Source of the DNA: Ignavibacteria bacterium UBA4661
Lineage (GTDB): Bacteria; Bacteroidota; Ignavibacteria; Kapaibacteriales; UBA4661
Length of the DNA stretch: 8,659 bases
Reading direction: 5' to 3'
Assembly: GCA_002405405.1 (NCBI GenBank)
Contig: DHLT01000114.1
Location: 2,534 to 11,192 of the forward strand
The notes beneath the pieces were generated by a model. That model saw only the letters and a list, made by a program, of their open reading frames with translations. It made no database searches and was not told the DNA's origin. Numbering within the stretch: position 1 is the first letter of the stretch; every line of letters begins with the position of its first letter. Below, piece after piece: positions 5,914 through 8,659 of the stretch. A program made the translations under genes and the position numbers.

Positions 5914-7857
5914 TCAAGAGTTTTTTGTTGTTAATGGCAGAGACAACGTAAATAGAGCACCTTTGTCTTTACCATCACTATGCACATGAATGGTTCCACC
6001 ATGAATATCAACAATTTGCTTGACAATAGACAATCCTACGCCGGTAGAAATTTCACCACCGGTAGGTGTTGCAGACAATTGCTGAAAAGGAATAAACATT
6101 TTTTTTATGTCATCCTGCGTAAGACCTTGTCCTGTATCGCGTATGGATATAATGATTGCCGTGGGACGATGCGTGAGTGTTATATCAACGCAACCATGGG
6201 GATATGTGTATTTGAGAGCATTGCTGACAAGATTATCGAAGACTTGTCGCATTTTGTTTTCATCGCCGATATAAATGATCTCATAAAAAGGGAGCGCAGA
6301 AGCGAAATTATCTTCAATGAAATTCAGAAGAATGGATTTGGACTCAGCATGCTCAGCATAAAGTTGAACTGTATCAAGCAAAGCTTTGCGAATATCGAAA
6401 GGAGCAGGGTTTATTTTGAGTACACTCATTTCTCTTGCGTTATCGAGTAATTCTTTGATAAGTGTTGTCATGCGCTCAACCATGAGAAGAATTTCGTTGA
6501 GCTTTTTGCGTTCTTTGGGATCTCGCTCTTTGGGGAAATGAAGCAGGTATTCCGTACTTGACATAATCGAAGTCAGTGGTGTTTTCAAATCATGCGATGC
6601 CATACGCAGAATGCTAAGTTTGAAATCATTAGCAGAGTGTAATTCCGCATTCTTGATCTCAAGAAGTTTTTGTGCACGCCGGCTAATGCGAAAAGCAACA
6701 CCCAAGACAAGGAGAACAGCAACAATACCAATAATAATCGACAAAAGAAGTTTTTGAAGGAATGCTTGATCGCGTTCGGCTTGTTGCAATTTCAGGAGTT
6801 GAAGTTCTTTTTTGTCAAGGGTAGAAATAGCGTCCATTGTGGCTATTTTACGGATGGAAGTCGTGTTTTTTAGTTCCTCACGAATTTGGCTGGCTGTATT
6901 TGCATAAAAGTATGCTTTGTCGAACTGACCAAGCAGAGCATACGCTTTGTGTAAGACATCGATGATTTCGAGTTCGATATGTTTTTGTTTGAATTTAAGA
7001 ACAATTTCATACGCAGGTTGAGCATAATGAATAGCCTTTTGAGGTTCTTTTTTGTTGAGAAAAGACAAACCAATAACACCTCGTATACCGGCAATCATGA
7101 CAAGTAGTTCTTTTTTTTGAGCATAAAAAAGTCCAGCAAATCCATGGTGTAGTGCCTCATCATAGCGGTGGAGTTCATTAAAGCATTGTGCTAACCGCCA
7201 ATGACAGACACCCATCCCCACCGAGTCCTTGATAGCTTGACGTACTGTATATGCTTGTTCATAATAATGAAGAGCTTTGCTAAAATCTTTCTGTGCTTGG
7301 CAGTTATCCCCCATTGTTCCGAGTGCATAACCTAATCCCAACGGATTATGTATCGAACTAAATAATTCGATAGCGCGGTTTGTATATTCTTCTGCTTTTG
7401 CATAGTCGCCCTGTGAACCAAACGCATCACTCAAATTGATTAAGCTGTAGCCATACTCTTCTTGATAGCCATACTGTTCAGAAAGTTGTAGTGCCTTTAA
7501 AAAGTATTGAATTGCCTGAAAGTAATCACCAATATTGCGATATAAAACACCAAGATACCCAAGCGCCTTGATACGAATATGATTGTAAGAGTTTTGTTCT
7601 GCAATCTGCACTGCTCGATCGGCATATTGAATAGCTAATTGTGGGTCATTAGCACGAAACTCCCATGCGGCTTGTACAAGCAGATCTGCTGAAACAGAAT
7701 CTACTATGTTGTTAAGAAGAATATGTTTTGCTGTACTGTTGAGCGAATCTCGCAATGCTTGAGGAGTGCTTTGTGCAAAAAGATGCAGATGCCCGCAAGA
7801 AAAAAAAGAGCCAACAAAAAACCATATAATACATTGTCGCCGATACCACAAACTCAT
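5914..7857 (-). CDS. TPR-repeat sensor histidine kinase, orphan
   Basis: A 647-residue membrane sensor kinase. A signal sequence or first span covers residues 1-28 (cleavage near FAQS). About seven tetratricopeptide repeats follow (roughly 60-88, 96-130, 135-171, 176-211, 216-249, 256-289, 297-329), then a coiled-coil linker, a membrane helix at about 369-390, a dimerisation domain with MASHDLKTPLTSI (phosphate acceptor His422), and an ATPase domain. The ATPase domain has an N box at DNLVSNALKY (Asn546), a G1 box DTGQGL (574-579) and a G2 box GVGLSI (606-611). All catalytic motifs are intact. The layout, with the TPR sensor probably periplasmic and the kinase cytoplasmic, is common in Bacteroidota. 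No receiver domain is fused and no response regulator is adjacent. ATG 7857 was chosen over 7932 because AGGAA lies seven bases before it and the signal peptide starts there. The signal sensed is unknown. Confidence 0.95.
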   Translation of the reverse strand: MSLWYRRQCIIWFFVGSFFSCGHLHLFAQSTPQALRDSLNSTAKHILLNNIVDSVSADLLVQAAWEFRANDPQLAIQYADRAVQIAEQNSYNHIRIKALGYLGVLYRNIGDYFQAIQYFLKALQLSEQYGYQEEYGYSLINLSDAFGSQGDYAKAEEYTNRAIELFSSIHNPLGLGYALGTMGDNCQAQKDFSKALHYYEQAYTVRQAIKDSVGMGVCHWRLAQCFNELHRYDEALHHGFAGLFYAQKKELLVMIAGIRGVIGLSFLNKKEPQKAIHYAQPAYEIVLKFKQKHIELEIIDVLHKAYALLGQFDKAYFYANTASQIREELKNTTSIRKIATMDAISTLDKKELQLLKLQQAERDQAFLQKLLLSIIIGIVAVLLVLGVAFRISRRAQKLLEIKNAELHSANDFKLSILRMASHDLKTPLTSIMSSTEYLLHFPKERDPKERKKLNEILLMVERMTTLIKELLDNAREMSVLKINPAPFDIRKALLDTVQLYAEHAESKSILLNFIEDNFASALPFYEIIYIGDENKMRQVFDNLVSNALKYTYPHGCVDITLTHRPTAIIISIRDTGQGLTQDDIKKMFIPFQQLSATPTGGEISTGVGLSIVKQIVDIHGGTIHVHSDGKDKGALFTLSLPLTTKNS

Positions 7858-8126
7858 GATGAATTTCCTACAAAATACAGGGAACGAGGACAGTAATAAG
7901 TGTGAAGACAGTAAACCATGAACAAGCCACACTCACGATTCGGTAAATGCAATCGATGAATGCATGTGTACAGGTATAAAGAAGAATGCAAGAAGAAATG
8001 ACCAGAACAAAACCAGAGCAAACACGCACGCAAAATAATGATGGACTAAACGTAATCTACGAAATGTAAAAGTTTGTTGAGGAAATTAGAGCCGCAAAAA
8101 AACTTATTTGAATATAAAAGACTTCT

Positions 8127-8155
8127 TTGACTTTTAATGATTTTTGTAGTATGTT
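8127..8155 (+). promoter_or_regulatory. Candidate sigma-70-like promoter for the oxidase operon
   Basis: TTGACT (8127-8132) and TATGTT (8150-8155) are separated by exactly 17 bases, matching five and four of six consensus positions. A start near 8162 would give a leader of about 160 bases before subunit IIa. The housekeeping promoter pattern in this phylum may differ, so confidence is low. Confidence 0.35.
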
Positions 8156-8219
8156 GCACATAATGTACCACACGTAAAAAGAAATAATCAATAAAGAATC
8201 ATATTCGATGCCAATATAC

Positions 8220-8243
8220 GCCAACATGCTAAAAGCCAACACG
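8220..8243 (+). repeat. Short direct repeat in the oxidase upstream region
   Basis: GCCAACATG (8220-8228) and GCCAACACG (8235-8243) are near-identical nonamers 15 bases apart. They lie downstream of the candidate promoter and 80 bases before the subunit IIa start. This could be a paired regulator site or chance. Confidence 0.3.
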
Positions 8244-8322
8244 ATTTAATTGAACTTATACCATTGAAAAAATTGCCACGACCTCTTTCCCTCTTTTTTT
8301 CACCAATTTTTAGGAAAAATAT

Positions 8323-8529
8323 ATGAAAACGCAGGAAGTAGGAGAAATCTTTGAGGATTTTTCGCCATTGCCTTTCGCCGATGATACCCGTCAGTCCGGT
8401 GTTGAAACAGATGATAGTCTCGATGTAGCTTTTTCCCCAAAAGGAGCATTTGCCTTCTTTGCACTGATGATGGCTCTGTACGGGATAATGTGGTTCTCGT
8501 TGTATTTCGAATTATTAAGTCGCCGATAA
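8323..8529 (+). CDS. Cytochrome c oxidase subunit IIa (ba3-type), with N-terminal extension
   Basis: A 68-residue single-span inner-membrane protein. Residues 39-68 (PKGAFAFFALMMALYGIMW and on to FELLSRR) match the CoxIIa family pattern, in which a PKGA motif leads into one helix and a short basic end. In Thermus ba3 oxidase the IIa subunit supplies the helix missing from the shortened subunit II. The helix is about 43-62. The first 38 residues are an acidic extension not present in the roughly 34-residue Thermus protein. AGGA lies seven bases before ATG 8323. Subunit II follows after 23 bases, the expected IIa-II gene order. It is likely the first gene of the oxidase operon. The family call rests on the helix motif and the neighbour. 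Confidence 0.85.
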   Translation: MKTQEVGEIFEDFSPLPFADDTRQSGVETDDSLDVAFSPKGAFAFFALMMALYGIMWFSLYFELLSRR

Positions 8530-8535
8530 GCGCAG

Positions 8536-8542
8536 AAGGAGG
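8536..8542 (+). promoter_or_regulatory. Strong ribosome-binding site for oxidase subunit II
   Basis: AAGGAGG lies ten bases before ATG 8553. It is the best Shine-Dalgarno match in the window and fixes the start of the partial gene at the right edge. Confidence 0.8.
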
Positions 8543-8552
8543 TTCTTTTTAT

Positions 8553-8659
8553 ATGGATAAGTATGAAAAATATGCCCTTGTTATTGCTGTTGCACTTTGC
8601 TTGACTTTTTTTGGGGCAGTTGTTTATGCTTCAACGGGTTTGGGTATTCAGTTGCCTAC
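8553..8659 (+). CDS. Cytochrome c oxidase subunit II (ba3-type), 5' part only
   Basis: Only the first 35 codons are present; the gene runs off the right edge. The peptide starts MDKYEKYALVIAVALCLTFF and continues through one hydrophobic helix (about residues 7-27) to GLGIQLP. A single N-terminal helix before the periplasmic copper-A cupredoxin domain is the layout of B-family (ba3) subunit II, in contrast to the two helices of A-family enzymes. The copper ligands would lie outside the window. The call depends on this layout and on the preceding IIa gene. Subunit I would be expected further downstream. Confidence 0.72.
   Translation, partial: MDKYEKYALVIAVALCLTFFGAVVYASTGLGIQLP

Larger units (their letters stand above)
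7858..8322. other. AT-rich non-coding stretch between divergent kinase and oxidase genes
   Basis: This 465-base region separates the start of the sensor kinase (minus strand) from subunit IIa of the oxidase (plus strand) and should hold both promoters. I see one sigma-70-like promoter on the plus strand (8127-8155) and a short direct repeat (8220-8243). A 61-codon minus-strand frame at 8057-8242 has no ribosome-binding site, no recognisable family and AT-driven composition, so it is not called. No RNA gene was recognised. Confidence 0.7.

Noticed and set aside
6670..6873. Plus-strand frame inside the sensor kinase gene
   Set aside because: It lies wholly antisense to a confident kinase gene and has no recognisable content.
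8057..8242. A 61-codon hydrophobic frame on the minus strand
   Set aside because: AT-rich composition explains the hydrophobic residues; no ribosome-binding site or family likeness, and it overlaps the likely oxidase promoter region.

Overview
The window is a piece of a mid-GC bacterial chromosome, most likely from the Bacteroidota/Chlorobiota/Kapabacteria (FCB) branch. The reasons are an ornithine transcarbamylase of the Bacteroides N-succinylornithine type, a DUF2805 (TIGR03643) protein, a TPR-type sensor histidine kinase and weak or AT-rich ribosome-binding sites. The phylum is an inference and no species is claimed. TGA is a normal stop here; the transcarbamylase ends with one.

Left edge (1-996, minus strand): a YeiH-family (UPF0324) membrane transporter, cut by the window edge near its C-terminus. 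It diverges from a plus-strand gene string at 1157-4356. That string holds a histidine-kinase-like ATPase gene split by an in-frame TGA, a DUF2805 protein, an N-acyl-ornithine transcarbamylase and N-acyl-glutamate kinase (argB). Gaps are only 4 to 33 bases, so an operon is plausible. The last two genes encode steps of the acylated arginine pathway. As given, argB is out of frame because a G tract in its glycine loop is one base short.

Centre (4465-5868, plus strand): two exported proteins, a small one with a beta-rich body and a six-repeat tectonin-like beta-propeller. They are followed by a strong intrinsic terminator. A TPR sensor histidine kinase (5914-7857, minus strand) converges on this terminator and has no response regulator beside it.

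Right edge: a 465-base AT-rich non-coding stretch separates the kinase from the start of a ba3-type (B-family) cytochrome oxidase operon. The operon begins with small subunit IIa and then subunit II, which runs off the window.

No mobile element, CRISPR array, tRNA or rRNA was seen. I found no convincing new multi-gene system. The most notable points are the two interrupted genes, the unusual specificity residue in the transcarbamylase and the modular propeller.
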